64,000 nt of DNA from Micrococcaceae bacterium Sec5.8 (GCA_039636775.1 CP143429.1:1798001-1862000); one strand, 5' to 3'; positions 17,530 through 27,315 are shown, counted from the stretch's first letter. The notes: generated from the letters alone by a model not told the origin. Made by a program: numbers and translations.

Positions 17530-17557
17530 ACTATAGTGAAGATTTTTAGCGGGTCAA
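17530..17557 (-). promoter_or_regulatory. Sigma-70-type promoter of the XRE-cupin regulator
   Basis: On the minus strand, TTGACC (17552-17557), a 16-base AT-rich spacer and TATAGT (17530-17535) lie about 35 bases before the start codon. The -10 region sits in an imperfect dyad (TTCAC then GTGTGA, 7 bases apart), a possible operator for autoregulation. Confidence 0.65.
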
Positions 17558-17739
17558 TGATTTGCTCTTTATTAAGATGAAAGAATTTGCCGCGGTGCGG
17601 TTGGATGTGGTGCGAAGTGCCCGCCGCTGCGGCGCCTGACCACCGTCGGGGTTGGACTATCAGTGAATGAGCGGGATCCTAACGTTGCGTGAGTCGCCGC
17701 TGGATCCAGCGTCAGGCGGCGTTCATGCGTTCTCCTTGT

Positions 17740-18075
17740 CGGAACGGGGCGGCCAGAGACCAGCACCAGCCGGCGTGCTCGCGGGTGATCGCAGTTTTGA
17801 CCTTGACGGACATTTGCGCCGTTCATCGAAGATTTCCCACGTGTGGTCGAGCCGGCGGTTTCTTTCCAGGCCCCGATCTTTACGGCCAGACCGAACGCGG
17901 GTCGTAACTTTGGATGCCCCGCCGGCACATCAATGCCTCAGTCACCGGGGTGTAGCGGCAGGCCGCCGCCGTGGCGGCGACCTGTTTGTCGATGCGTGCC
18001 AGATGTCCGGCGAGTGGTTCGGTCTGTTCGACGCAAGCCAAGCCGGGACCTCCCAAACTTCACACGTGGTACTGC
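17740..18075 (-). pseudogene. IS110-family transposase remnant
   Basis: The minus strand reads, in changing frames, EPLAGHLARIDKQVAA then YTPVTEALMCRRGI, then FGLAVKIGAWKETAGST, then a THARRLLVEAAW-like segment (ITREHAGWCWSLAAP). This is the order of the C-terminal Transposase_20 domain of IS110 elements. At least two frameshifts and missing ends make it inactive. A second remnant of the same family lies at 21980-22200. Confidence 0.6.
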
Positions 18076-18801
18076 CATTGCGCCCCCGACGAGCCGCCAG
18101 CGTCAAAGAGAGTTATCGGCGGTGACCCGTGTTGTCCAAGCCCACCACGTGTGAATGGCCCAGAGTCTGTCCCCGGTGAAAATCACGAAGCTGCCGCTCT
18201 GACTCAGGGTCAGACCCCGTAGGCGGCCGCGACGATCTTCGGGAAATGTCCCGCCAGATTGCGGCGCCAATGATGACCAGTGCACTGATGCCTGGAACAA
18301 TCCACTCCATCATTCCCCCTAGGCGGTCAGTGTATACAAACACCGGTCTGAGTGGAAGGACCGAAGTTGCCTGGCAGCCGGAGGAGATCAGGGCGTCTTT
18401 GAAACGGCCAACTGTTCTTCAACGTTGCCGGATCCGCACCGGGATCCAACTACATAGGCATGGTTCCCGGTGCCCCGGCCACTGAGTACCGGAGCAGCCG
18501 TGCGGTGACGTCCATATCCGTTGACAACATGATTGAGATCCCCTCGCCACACAGGCAACAGTCCGGGACGGAGTCTTTGACCTGCTTCGATTAGAGGTTG
18601 CGTCGTTCAGCTCCCGCATCACCACCGGCACAGCCGCTTCAGGGCCGGCCCCGGAATCCCTGCGTTGGGCGATGGCCAGCCACGGCTTTCAAGCCGTGAC
18701 CGAGAGCTCGAAGTCCGTCGCCATCTGCGCTGTCCGCCCGCAACAGCAGGTTCAATGTGACCAACGTGGCGTGGCCTGCGAAGCCCTTCGCCGTAATGGC
18801 C
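18076..18801. other. Region without a recognised gene
   Basis: About 725 bases between the IS110 relic and the SCO1664-type gene. A plus-strand open stretch (about 18550-18830) reads like degraded coding sequence (SLRWAMASHGFQAV and VCDQRGVACEALRRNG-like segments), but no family was recognised and there is no clean start. Confidence 0.35.
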
Positions 18802-19569
18802 TTAGAACAGCGGCCAGGGCACCGCCGACATCTCACCGCTCGGAGCCGGAAACCGCCCTGCCAGGCTCAACCGTGCGCAGCGCGCGGCGAGCGATGCGAT
18901 TTCGTCGGCGCTAAGCAAGCCCGCCAGATTTCGGCCCAGGCCACCGTGCAGTCCTTCCCTGACACGGTCGATGCCGTCTCGTTCCTCGGCGGTCAGAGCG
19001 TCTCCCAGCCATCCCCACAGCACCGTGCGCAGCTTGTGCTCACGGTGAAAGGTGAGTCCATGGTCCACGCCGTGCCGCTGTCCGTCCGTCATTGCAAGAA
19101 TGTGGTCGCCTTTGCGGTCGGCGTTGTTGACGACGACGTCGAACACCGCCATGCGTCTGAGCGCTGGCGAGTCTTCATGAACAAGGGCGACCATCCGTCC
19201 TCTCTCATCTCGTCCCTCGAGAACGTGTTTCCAGCCCGTCTCCGGCAAATGCTCCGCAGCGACCAGCTTCACGGCGCTTTGGGCGGGGTCTTGTTCCTGC
19301 CAGAGCTGCACCATTCCTTCGCCCATCGGACCATCGCGCAGCCAGGTGTGCGGCACGACGCCCCAGCCGAAGACCTCCGAGACCAGATAGGCGGCCACCT
19401 CCCGGTGGGCCAGGGTGCCGTGGGGAAAATCCCACAGCGGACTTTCGCCTGCTATCGGCTTATAGACGACGGACACGTCGCCGATGCTGCCCAGAAAAGT
19501 AGCGTTTGAGGCCGTCGTGATGCGGCCGGTGAGCGTCAACTCGGCTGTCACGAGGTCCGGCGCTGGCAT
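18802..19569 (-). CDS. SCO1664-family protein (kinase-like fold)
   Basis: This 255-residue protein is distantly related to phosphatidylinositol 3-/4-kinases and is conserved across actinobacteria. It shows VVYKPIAGESPLWDFPHGTLAHREVAAYLVSE (nucleotide-loop region), AVFDVVVNNADRKGDHIL (catalytic-loop-like NNADRK) and GVDHGLTFH (DHG metal motif). The start codon at 19569 abuts the stop of the DUF3090 gene, so the two are translationally linked. This gene, DUF3090 and an MSMEG_4193-type phosphatase form a trio widely kept together in actinobacteria. The biochemical role is not established to my knowledge. Confidence 0.85.
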   Translation of the reverse strand: MPAPDLVTAELTLTGRITTASNATFLGSIGDVSVVYKPIAGESPLWDFPHGTLAHREVAAYLVSEVFGWGVVPHTWLRDGPMGEGMVQLWQEQDPAQSAVKLVAAEHLPETGWKHVLEGRDERGRMVALVHEDSPALRRMAVFDVVVNNADRKGDHILAMTDGQRHGVDHGLTFHREHKLRTVLWGWLGDALTAEERDGIDRVREGLHGGLGRNLAGLLSADEIASLAARCARLSLAGRFPAPSGEMSAVPWPLF

Positions 19570-20123
19570 CAGAGCTCGGGAAGGGTGCAGATGTGCCCGT
19601 CGGCGTCCATGGGGTAACCGCAGAGCGAACAAATCGGACGCCCGGCGCCCACGATCTCACGGGTGCGCTTGGCGAATGCGCGGGCGGTGCCGACCGGCAT
19701 TCGCACCAGCAGCATTTCGGGCTCGTCAGAGCCGTCCTCATCAAATGAGTCGCCGTTAACATCAGCATCGGCATCAGTGATGGGGTAGGCCTCTATTACG
19801 ACCTGGGCCGTGGTTGGGTCCCAACCTAAGCTCATGGCGCCGGTGCGAAACTGCTCCTGAACGGCCTCGAGCTGGTCATTGTCGACAAGTTCAATGGGAG
19901 TACTCGTGGGAACGCTGAAGGGGTTGCCCTCGACGGTGATGAGCTGGTCGAGAATTTCGTCGATCTTCTCCGCCAGCAGAGCCGACTGCTGCTTCTCCAG
20001 GGCAATACTCACGATCTGCGTCCCTGCGCGCACCTGCAGGTAGAACGTCCGCGCCCCCGGAAGGCCAATGGTGCCAACGACGACCCGATCAGGCCAGGCA
20101 AACTCATGAACACGTGTAGGCAT
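19569..20123 (-). CDS. DUF3090 family protein (SCO1665 type)
   Basis: This 184-residue protein opens with EFAWPDRVVVGTIGLPGARTFYLQVRAG and ends with a zinc-ribbon-like segment (RPICSLCGYPMDADGHICTL, four ligand residues), both typical of DUF3090. RMPVGTARAFAKRTREIV precedes the ribbon. It lies between the phosphatase gene (25 bases upstream) and the SCO1664-type gene, in the standard order. Function is unknown; conservation as a set suggests all three act in one process. Confidence 0.88.
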   Translation of the reverse strand: MPTRVHEFAWPDRVVVGTIGLPGARTFYLQVRAGTQIVSIALEKQQSALLAEKIDEILDQLITVEGNPFSVPTSTPIELVDNDQLEAVQEQFRTGAMSLGWDPTTAQVVIEAYPITDADADVNGDSFDEDGSDEPEMLLVRMPVGTARAFAKRTREIVGAGRPICSLCGYPMDADGHICTLPEL

Positions 20124-20147
20124 GTCAATATTTTAGTCACATGTGGT

Positions 20148-20840
20148 TCATGGCGCCTTCTGCCCTGCACCGCCTCCCACCGGCGCATCGCCAGAGTGGA
20201 TGCCCTCCGCCAGCCACGACAGATCACCCGCGTCGGTGTTGGTCGCGTAGACGCTCGGCCGACTAGCGCCGTAGCGCACGATCGATACCGAAGCGGGGCC
20301 CACGTTAATGCGCTGGAACAGGTCGAGGTGCATGCCGAGCGCGTCGGCGAGAATTGACTTGATGATGTCACCGTGGCTCACCGCCACCCACACGGACCCT
20401 GGCCCGTGCTCGGCTTCGAAGGCTGCATCGTGGCGTCGAATCGCTGCCACGGCCCGAGCCTGCATCGCGGCCATGGATTCACCGCCGGGAAAGACGACGG
20501 CGGACGGCTGCGACTGCACAACCGGCCACAAATCCTCCGTTGCGAGATCACTGAGCGTGCGGCCCTGCCACTGGCCGTAATCGCACTCAGTGAGATCGAG
20601 ATCGACCGGCGCGTACGGTGTGCCGGCCTGGCGATCGAGGATGAGCTGGGCGGTCTGCTGACAACGTTCAAGAGGGCTCGACACCACCCCGACGACGGGC
20701 ACGGCTGCGAGCCGGTCGCCGGTCAGAGCCGCCTGGTCCCGCCCGATCTGGTCCAGACTGACGCCGAGGGCCCGACCGGCCAGCAGTCCAGTCGCATTGG
20801 CTGTGGTGCGGCCGTGCCGCACGAGAATAACTGTTGCCAT
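20148..20840 (-). CDS. Histidine phosphatase, MSMEG_4193 family
   Basis: This 230-residue member of the histidine (phosphoglycerate-mutase-like) phosphatase superfamily has its catalytic phospho-acceptor in ILVRHGRTTAN near the N-terminus, the supporting Arg in SSPLERCQQTA, a Glu in the LTECDYGQWQG segment and the second His in VSHGDIIKSILADAL. It is the first gene of the conserved triad. The substrate is unknown, and the mutase name used for relatives is by fold only. Confidence 0.9.
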   Translation of the reverse strand: MATVILVRHGRTTANATGLLAGRALGVSLDQIGRDQAALTGDRLAAVPVVGVVSSPLERCQQTAQLILDRQAGTPYAPVDLDLTECDYGQWQGRTLSDLATEDLWPVVQSQPSAVVFPGGESMAAMQARAVAAIRRHDAAFEAEHGPGSVWVAVSHGDIIKSILADALGMHLDLFQRINVGPASVSIVRYGASRPSVYATNTDAGDLSWLAEGIHSGDAPVGGGAGQKAP

Positions 20841-20901
20841 CCACCCAGCCTAGCCACCCGCTCTATGGCGGTGTGAACCGAAACGGGTCGCATTGACCAG
20901 T

Positions 20902-21860
20902 TCACCGCCGACGCAGCAAACCCCGAAGATCCGGCACAGACGAAACCCGGGTCAAAGTCGACCGCCGCATGGAGACGTCCTGTACCCGCTCCGCCCGCAC
21001 GTCTGCCCATAGTCGGGTGGCGAAAGCATGAGGATTGTGACTCACGGGCTGGGGAAGATGCGCGGAAAGCCCCCTCTGCAGTTTCCCTGTGCCGTCCCCG
21101 GCCTTTTGGTGCTGGAGGAAGGCGGGCGTTTGGAGGTCCAGGTCGGCTGGTTCCAGGACGCGGCTGAGGGTGGACCAGTTGGGGGGACCCTGGAATCCGA
21201 ATTCGGAAACGAATCGTGGATTCCAGTTTGCGTAATGTGAATAGTCTTCCTGGTTCCAGACATCCCAGATATGTACGTTCCCGTGCCTTGGGTCGTTAGG
21301 GTGCAGTTCAGGGTCCCCGGAGTAGGGGCTGCCATTCCAGTACGGTCGGGTGGGATCCAGTTCTGTTACGAGGGCCGGCAGGAGTTCGGAGTAGTACCGC
21401 CATCCCCAGTTCCGTCCGTCGAGCCCGGGCTTCCAGTCCCAGTCCCAGAACCCCCAGACGCACTCGTTGTTTCCATTCCAAAGCACCAGGCTCGGGTGGT
21501 GCATGAGCCGTGTCACGTTCTCCCGCACCTCGCCGGCGACCTCTTCGTAGAGCGGTCCGTCCTCCGGGTATCCGGCACAGGCGAAGAGGAAATCCTGCCA
21601 CACGAGAACGCCCATGCGGTCACACAGGTCATAGAAGGTATCGGATTCATACACCCCGCCGCCCCAGACGCGGAGGAGGTTTATGTGGCCGCCGTGGCCT
21701 GAGAGAGGCGCTGGTGCAGCTGATTTTCGGTGATGCGGGAGGGGAAGCAATCGTCAGGGATCCAGTTGGCGCCCTTCACACGGTTTAGGTACACCCGCGC
21801 GCCGGTACCGGCACGCGCCACACGGACCCAGGCATGGTCACGATCATCGAGGGACTGGCG
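20902..21860 (-). pseudogene. Beta-mannosidase (glycoside hydrolase family 2) remnant
   Basis: The fragment begins mid-protein with VKGANWIPDDCFPSR, shifts frame at about 21680, then continues HINLLRVWGGGVYESDTF, YDLCDRMGVLVWQDFLFACAGYPEDG, LWNGNNECVWG (acid/base Glu) and FVSEFGFQGPP (nucleophile Glu). The N-terminal sugar-binding and the C-terminal domains are missing, the latter dissolving after residues resembling FLQHQKAGDGTGKL. It is non-functional. It lies next to an IS110 relic, so an IS-linked deletion is plausible. Confidence 0.85.
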
Positions 21861-21979
21861 TTCACCAGGCTCCGATCGAGCGTCGTACCGACTCACAATG
21901 ACTGAAGCGCTGAGACGAAGCACCCCGGTACCGACCTACTCCGTTGTCCCTCGAGATCGTCATGTCCGCAACCGCTTTC

Positions 21980-22200
21980 CTTGGGGTGCCGGTGTATGTG
22001 GCAGGGTGGTCAGCGTGTCAAAGACGACGGAGCGTTTAGACTCATAGGCGCCGATAGTGGAGCCGGCGAACCGGTGCCGGTCACCGATCTCGACGGCGAG
22101 ACCGAACGCGGTCAGGGTCGAGATCCCGCGCGGGCACTCCAGCGACCGGACCACGGACGTGTATTCGCTCTGATAGTCATCGCTGTCATGGTCTCGTCCC
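21980..22200 (-). pseudogene. IS110-family transposase fragment
   Basis: The minus strand reads CPRGISTLTAFGLAVEIGDRHRFAGSTIGAY, the most conserved piece of the IS110 C-terminal domain (LRGISTLTAFxLxxEIGDWxRFTGxxIGxY), and then loses similarity. Both sides are truncated. It is better preserved than the relic at 17740-18075 and not a simple duplicate of it. Confidence 0.7.
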
Positions 22201-22353
22201 GCCGGATGGTCTACGACGCCGGGGGGCTGGGAACAAGTGCTGCCCGCCTGGCCGCACCGCTTCGGCGAATTAGCACCGGACACTCCGCCGCCGGTCCGAT
22301 TTGGTCAAGTGCTGACGGCTCCCGGGATCTGCGGGAGAACCCGGACGCCGCCA

Positions 22354-22722
22354 TCACTGCGGGCTTGGACGCCGCGGACGCCGCCGCCTGGGACTACTGG
22401 ACCCTGTGACGGCAATCGGCCCTTCATCGCCCACAGTCCGGATGATGACAGCTACCAGAACCAGGATGACAGCGAGAACAATGAGAATCCAGGTTGGAAC
22501 TGCCGCCGCGGCGATGGACTGGTTGCAGGCGGCTTCGGCGCCGATGCCGCCAAGCGAGTCGTAGTAGGCCGCTGTGAAGTTGTCCGCCCGGAAGACGCTT
22601 CCGCACAAACTGCCGACCTTCTGGGACCCGAGAAAGATGCCGGCGCCGGCTGCCAAGAGGCCAAGGACGAGAAGCCAGGTCCAAACGCTGCGTGTGAGTG
22701 AGGTGTTGTGATTCCCGGACAT
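22354..22722 (-). CDS. Small membrane protein of unknown function
   Basis: This 122-residue protein from the Met of MSGNHNTSL has one hydrophobic segment near the N-terminus (WTWLLVLGLLAAGAGIFLG) and another near residue 85 (VPTWILIVLAVILVLVAVIIRTV), with an outside loop containing two Cys (SLCGSVF, EAACNQS) that could form a disulfide. The C-terminal tail is basic. No family was recognised. Codon use and hydropathy pattern make it a credible gene. Confidence 0.6.
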   Translation of the reverse strand: MSGNHNTSLTRSVWTWLLVLGLLAAGAGIFLGSQKVGSLCGSVFRADNFTAAYYDSLGGIGAEAACNQSIAAAAVPTWILIVLAVILVLVAVIIRTVGDEGPIAVTGSSSPRRRRPRRPSPQ

Positions 22723-23083
22723 GGCTTCCCCAATGGATTTGTTCCGAATGATGCTGGGGAAATCATATCGGCGCGGACGGCCTGGCGCCGCGCACAGAAG
22801 GTTATGCCCTACAACAAGCAATCGAATTTGCCGGCGAGTCCAACGGCGGCCAGGAGGAGAGCATTGAGGAAACCCATTTCACACTCCGGCCAGAACATGC
22901 ACATCAACCTTGAAAACTGCGCGTTCGGACTGGAGCGATCTGCAGGGAAGAGACTTAGGCGAGGCGGGAGTGCTCGTTGCTCGTTTGTCCATTTCAGTAA
23001 GCTCCGGCTCAGGAAACCCCGTCGTGGTCTATAGCCGCTCGTTTTTCTTTGCGCTGGGCACGGAAAGGTTAGGGTGGGGGTAG

Positions 23084-23166
23084 TGACACGGGGTGCTGTC
23101 CGCCTACGGAGCAGCTGAGAATCCACACCCGTTGAACCTGATCTAGTTCGAACTAGCGAAGGGATG
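23084..23166 (+). promoter_or_regulatory. TPP riboswitch (thi box) upstream of thiM
   Basis: The leader contains acacggggtgc, then gcagCTGAGA (23111-23120 region), then acccgttGAACCTGATCTAG and the closing cgaagggatgtcg. These are the invariant strings of the thiamine pyrophosphate aptamer. It ends at the thiM start, so ligand binding probably hides the ribosome site and represses the thiMED operon when TPP is abundant. Confidence 0.95.
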
Positions 23167-23172
23167 TCGCGA

Positions 23173-24006
23173 ATGGCTATTCGCTATACATCGGCTGACT
23201 GTGCTCAGTTGCTTGAGGAATTGAGGGTCCAAAGCCCTCTGGTTCAGTGTCTGACCAATGCTGTGGTCAGCAACTTCACGGCGAATGTCCTGCTGGCCAT
23301 CGGAGCGGCGCCGGCGATGGTGGACATTCCTTCCGAATCCGGGGAGTTCGCCTCCGCGGCCTCCGCGGTCCTGATCAATCTGGGGACTCCCCGAGAAGAA
23401 CAGCGGGCCGCGATGGTCGAAGCCGCTCGGGCTGCCGATGCTGCTGCAACCCCCTGGGTACTGGATCCGGTGGCCATCGGAGCCCTGTCTGTCCGCACCG
23501 CGTTGGCTCATCAGCTTGTTGGACTTCGCCCGCGTATCATCCGCGGCAACGCGTCCGAGATTTTGGCTTTGGCTGGAGCGGGCTCCGGGGGCCGGGGAGT
23601 GGACTCGACTGAGGGTTCCTTGGCGGCTCTGGGGGCTGCGAAACGTCTGGCTGCTTCCTTCTCCTCGGCGGTGGCGGTCTCCGGCGCTGTGGACTTGATC
23701 GTGGGGCCCGACGGGGAGGCCGTGGGTGTGGCGAACGGGCACCCCCTCCTGACCAGGGTGACCGGTGGTGGGTGTGCTTTGGGCGCGGTGATGGCCGCCT
23801 TCGCTGCCTTGACGGACGATCCGCTGCTGGCGGCGACGACAGCCACTGGTGTTTATACCGTGGCCGCAGAGCAGGCAGCGGTGCGGGCACAAGGCCCGGG
23901 AAGTTTTGCTTTGGAGTTTGTGGATCGGCTGTCGGGCATCACTTCCGATGACGTCATCGCGGGACTGAACCTCCGCCGCGACGTCGCGGCGGATGGCCTT
24001 CGATGA
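23173..24006 (+). CDS. thiM: Hydroxyethylthiazole kinase
   Basis: This 277-residue enzyme phosphorylates 4-methyl-5-(2-hydroxyethyl)thiazole in thiamine salvage. It shows [28 protein letters not shown] at the N-terminus (substrate Cys/Asn region), [25 protein letters not shown] and [17 protein letters not shown] (anion-hole GGGC motif with the catalytic Cys). I prefer the ATG at 23173, which sits at normal distance from GAAGGG; the in-frame ATG at 23164 is inside the aptamer's last helix. The stop overlaps the thiE start (ATGA). Confidence 0.95.
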   Translation: MAIRYTSADCAQLLEELRVQSPLVQCLTNAVVSNFTANVLLAIGAAPAMVDIPSESGEFASAASAVLINLGTPREEQRAAMVEAARAADAAATPWVLDPVAIGALSVRTALAHQLVGLRPRIIRGNASEILALAGAGSGGRGVDSTEGSLAALGAAKRLAASFSSAVAVSGAVDLIVGPDGEAVGVANGHPLLTRVTGGGCALGAVMAAFAALTDDPLLAATTATGVYTVAAEQAAVRAQGPGSFALEFVDRLSGITSDDVIAGLNLRRDVAADGLR

Positions 24007-24710
24007 CGCGGCCGGGCACCGGAACAGGCACCGGACAGCACTGGACGCCAGCGTATAGGGCTCGACTAAGACGATACCTGCCCGTGTACCTAGTGACTGA
24101 TACGAACCAATGCGGCCCGCGGACGGTGCCTGCTGTTGTGGCATCGGCGGTGGCGGGGGGCGCAACTCTTGTACAGGTGCGCGACAAGGAAGGCTCCACC
24201 CGGGAGCTGCTGCATCTGCTGATAGCCGTTGCGGAATTGGTTGGCAACCGCGTCCCTGTGCTGATTAATGACCGCGTAGACATTTTCCTGGCCGCTCGGG
24301 CGGCAGGAGCACTAGTGGCCGGAGTCCATGTCGGCCAGTCCGATCTGCCCGCCGAGCTCATCCGGACCCTCGTGGGTCCGGAAGCTATCGTCGGATTGAG
24401 CGCGGCAACCGATCTGGAGATCCGGACGGCGCACGAGCTAACGGCGGGGACGGTGGACTATCTGGGAGTCGGCGCCGTCCACGCCACCGCCACGAAGGCC
24501 GATCATCCCCGACCGGTGGGGATCGACGGCTTCGGCGCCCTGATCGCTTCAAGCACTCTCCCGTGCGTGGCGATCGGCGGGATCACCTTGGCTGATGTAC
24601 GCCCACTGCGTGACGCCGGCGCTGCCGGGGTCGCCGTCGTCTCCGCAGTCTGCGCATCCGATGATCCCCGGGCCGCATCCGGACTGCTGAAGGAGCAATG
24701 GTGTCTCTAG
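24003..24710 (+). CDS. thiE: Thiamine-phosphate synthase
   Basis: This 235-residue TIM-barrel enzyme joins HMP-pyrophosphate and thiazole phosphate. Motifs are [64 protein letters not shown] and [12 protein letters not shown]. It overlaps thiM by four bases and thiD by thirteen, so the three are one translational unit. The N-terminal 20 residues before LPVYLVTD are a little longer than usual. Confidence 0.95.
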   Translation: MTRPGTGTGTGQHWTPAYRARLRRYLPVYLVTDTNQCGPRTVPAVVASAVAGGATLVQVRDKEGSTRELLHLLIAVAELVGNRVPVLINDRVDIFLAARAAGALVAGVHVGQSDLPAELIRTLVGPEAIVGLSAATDLEIRTAHELTAGTVDYLGVGAVHATATKADHPRPVGIDGFGALIASSTLPCVAIGGITLADVRPLRDAGAAGVAVVSAVCASDDPRAASGLLKEQWCL

Positions 24711-25669
24711 AGAGTTCAATTCCACGCGTCCTAAGCATCGCCGGAACAGATCCGACCGGGGGTGCCGGAATTCAGGCGGACCTGAAGAGCGTGGCCGCAA
24801 TGGGCGGGTACGGGATGGCGGTAATCACGTCGCTGGTGGCACAGAACACCCGCGGCGTCCGCTCCATGCACACACCGCCCGCACAATTTCTCAACGAACA
24901 GCTCAACGCCGTCAGTGATGACGTCACAATCGATGCGGTGAAGATCGGCATGCTCGGAGATGCCGCAACGATCGCGGTCGTCCGGGACTGGCTCCGCCGT
25001 GTGCGGCCCCCACTTGTGGTTCTGGATCCCGTCATGGTCGCCACCAGTGGGGACAGGCTCCTGGCCGCCGACGCCGAAGCCGCACTGAGAGAACTCGTGG
25101 GGGAGGTAGGCCTGGTGACCCCTAACCTTCCCGAGCTCGCCGTCCTCGTCGGCGAACCAGTCGCCTCCAACTGGGCGACGGCAATCGGGCAGGCCAGGAA
25201 ATTGTCCTTGGTCTGCGGGATCGTGGTGCTCGTCAAGGGCGGCCATCTGAGCGCCGAATCCAGTCCCGACGCACTCGTTGACGCCACCGGCCAGCTAAAT
25301 GGTACCGACGGGGTAGTCGTGGAGTTCGTATCCCCCCGGGTGGCCACGAAGAATACGCACGGGACCGGGTGTTCGCTGTCTTCCGCCGTCGCTACGGTCA
25401 TGGCCCGCACCGGTGATTGGACAGTTGCTGTTTCCCAGGCGAAAGACTGGCTGCAGGACGCTCTCAACCATGCTGATGAATTGCACGTCGGCCAAGGCAA
25501 CGGGCCGATCCATCACTTCCATCGACTCTGGACCGTAACAGATGCAACACCAGGTGTCCCGCCGCAGCCACCATCACGAAACCACCGGAAAGATACAGCG
25601 CACGTATTCGAGTCCGCCATCCCGAAGAGGCCTTCTACTGGGAGCGAACCCGATCGAGCGAAAGAATAG
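24698..25669 (+). CDS. thiD: Hydroxymethylpyrimidine (phosphate) kinase
   Basis: This 323-residue ribokinase-like enzyme phosphorylates HMP and HMP-P. Motifs are SIAGTDPTGGAGIQADLKS, VKIGMLGD, LVVLDPVMVATSGDRLL, LVTPNLPELAVLVG and KNTHGTGCSLSSAVAT (anion hole and catalytic base). AAGGAG precedes the start. The kinase domain ends near residue 275 (GNGPIHHFHRLW); the last 45 or so residues are unrelated low-complexity sequence, placed where some actinobacterial proteins carry a TenA domain, so a lost fusion partner is possible. Confidence 0.93.
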   Translation: MVSLESSIPRVLSIAGTDPTGGAGIQADLKSVAAMGGYGMAVITSLVAQNTRGVRSMHTPPAQFLNEQLNAVSDDVTIDAVKIGMLGDAATIAVVRDWLRRVRPPLVVLDPVMVATSGDRLLAADAEAALRELVGEVGLVTPNLPELAVLVGEPVASNWATAIGQARKLSLVCGIVVLVKGGHLSAESSPDALVDATGQLNGTDGVVVEFVSPRVATKNTHGTGCSLSSAVATVMARTGDWTVAVSQAKDWLQDALNHADELHVGQGNGPIHHFHRLWTVTDATPGVPPQPPSRNHRKDTAHVFESAIPKRPSTGSEPDRAKE

Positions 25670-25760
25670 GCCCGGAATGCCGCTGCACGTGGTTGAAGAG
25701 TTCGATTGGGAAAGACGTGGGCCTTCGCAAGAAAAGCTAGATAAAGCGCCACAATCCCCG

Positions 25761-26243
25761 CTAGTGCCTCAAGAGCAGAGCGACGCCATAAGCGTCACTC
25801 ATGGCGACCAGTATTGGGGCAGCTAGGAGGAAGGCTGAACTGAGTCGGGAGGTTCTGTAGCTGTGACCCCGCAGAGAGGTCGCCCAGCGAACGGCGTAGA
25901 CGACGTTCGCGATCATGTAGGGGATCGATCCGACCGCGTAGAACAGCGAGAACATGATGCCAAAGCCGACTCCGCGAAGCCCTCCGGGCTGGTACATGCT
26001 TGCCGGGAGAGCGAAGCTGACAGAAATCCCAATGAGAGCCACTGCACCAAGCCCACCAAGGGCCATCAGGACTGTACGGAAGGTCCCCGCCCACATCGGC
26101 AACGCGTTCGAGGTGGGCGGGGCGGCGTAGGCAAAGCCGTCAGGTTCGTTCCACGGGGCGGGACCGTGAAGATCAAGATCCCCAACAGCGCAGTGGCGCC
26201 CCTGCACGGTCGACGAATGGCAAGGGGGTTTGGGCGCGGGCAT
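25761..26243 (-). CDS. Small multi-pass membrane protein
   Basis: This protein of up to 160 residues has four predicted helices: TVLMALGGLGAVALIGISVSF, VGFGIMFSLFYAVGSIPYMIANV, and two shorter ones ending in FLLAAPILVAMSDAYGVALLL. The first 50 residues look soluble and proline-rich, so the true start may be further in (for example the Met of MWAGTF). No family recognised. It is divergent from the EAL gene. Confidence 0.55.
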   Translation of the reverse strand: MPAPKPPCHSSTVQGRHCAVGDLDLHGPAPWNEPDGFAYAAPPTSNALPMWAGTFRTVLMALGGLGAVALIGISVSFALPASMYQPGGLRGVGFGIMFSLFYAVGSIPYMIANVVYAVRWATSLRGHSYRTSRLSSAFLLAAPILVAMSDAYGVALLLRH

Positions 26244-26318
26244 TCAACCCGAATTGGCCGAGATATTGGCGGCAACCGTCGTACCATACGGTGGACGTAA
26301 CCAGAGAGAGGACCCCAC

Positions 26319-27074
26319 ATGGCCTGCGAGGGCTGCACGACATCTTCACAACTCGACTTCGATTTCAGCATGGCCTTTCAACCGATCTACGACGCCGTTG
26401 CCGAGCGCGTATGGGGCTACGAGGCGCTGGTCAGAGGCTTGTCGGGCGAGGGTGCTTTTGACGTCTTGTCAAAGGTCTCACCGGAACAGAAGTACCGCTT
26501 CGATCAAGACTGCCGCGTCAAAGCAATCGAACTGGCATCGCGCCTGTTTCCTGCAGGCGAGGATTTAAAGCTGTCCATCAACTTCATGCCGAACGCGGTC
26601 TACGAACCGGCTGCATGCCTTCGTGCGACCCTGCTTGCAGCCGGGCGATGCAGCTTTCCGACGTCGTCAATCATGTTCGAGTTCACGGAGAATGAGGAGG
26701 TCGCGGACACCGCTCATCTTCTGAATATCATTACCGAATATCGCAAGCACGGTTTTACCACCGCCATCGACGACTTTGGTGCCGGTCATGCGGGCCTGGG
26801 GCTCTTAGTAGACTTCCAGCCAGACTTGATCAAGATCGACATGAAGCTTATCCGGGGAATCGACGCCAGCCCTGCGCGTCAGGCCGTTGTTGCTGGCATC
26901 GTCGGCATAACCAGAGAGCTCGACATCACGGTGCTCGCTGAAGGCATTGAAACCGAAGCTGAGTTCCTGGCTCTCAAGGAAACCGGCATCCGCCTCTTCC
27001 AAGGATATTGGTTTGCAAAGCCAGCATTCGAGGCGCTTCCGAGGGTACATTCCGATGACATCGCTGCCGTCTAG
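26319..27074 (+). CDS. Stand-alone EAL-domain protein (c-di-GMP phosphodiesterase type)
   Basis: This 251-residue protein consists of an EAL domain only. It shows FQPIYDAVAERVWGYEALVRG (EAL motif), LSINFMPNAVY (metal-ligand Asn), FEFTENEEV, AIDDFGAGHAGLGLL (the DDFG motif with metal ligands), LIKIDMKLIRGID (catalytic Lys) and VLAEGIETEAEFLALKETGI plus FQGYWFAKPA (loop and QG motif). All key residues appear present, so it should hydrolyse c-di-GMP to pGpG. GAGAGGA precedes the ATG. No sensor domain is attached, similar to short BluF/YcgG-like EAL proteins. Confidence 0.92.
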   Translation: MACEGCTTSSQLDFDFSMAFQPIYDAVAERVWGYEALVRGLSGEGAFDVLSKVSPEQKYRFDQDCRVKAIELASRLFPAGEDLKLSINFMPNAVYEPAACLRATLLAAGRCSFPTSSIMFEFTENEEVADTAHLLNIITEYRKHGFTTAIDDFGAGHAGLGLLVDFQPDLIKIDMKLIRGIDASPARQAVVAGIVGITRELDITVLAEGIETEAEFLALKETGIRLFQGYWFAKPAFEALPRVHSDDIAAV

Positions 27075-27162
27075 CGTTCAGCGGATACCTCCGGCGGAGA
27101 ACGTGAACGCCGGCCTGGTTTTTCGGCAGAGAATGAATGAAATCGGGGGAGCAGCAGCTCGC

Positions 27163-27315
27163 TTAGGATGCTGGGAGCCGCGAGATGACAGGTGCAACGT
27201 TGATGATCCATAGGACTATTCCAGCGGCGATCAACACCAGTAACAGGCCTAAGCCAAGCAGGATCAAGGGCGCGTTTTCACGGGTCCAAAAGCGGTGTCT
27301 GCGCTTTGGTGACAT
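27163..27315 (-). CDS. 50-residue single-pass membrane protein
   Basis: The minus strand has ATG TCA CCA AAG CGC and so on, encoding a basic N-terminus (MSPKRRHRFWTREN) followed by a long hydrophobic helix (APLILLGLGLLLVLIAAGIV, then LWIINVAPVI) and a short tail ending at TAA. GAGGTG sits six bases before the start. Positive-inside charge and an excellent ribosome site make it a credible small gene. Function unknown. A longer frame ends just upstream (27319), but I could not support it as a gene. Confidence 0.6.
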   Translation of the reverse strand: MSPKRRHRFWTRENAPLILLGLGLLLVLIAAGIVLWIINVAPVISRLPAS

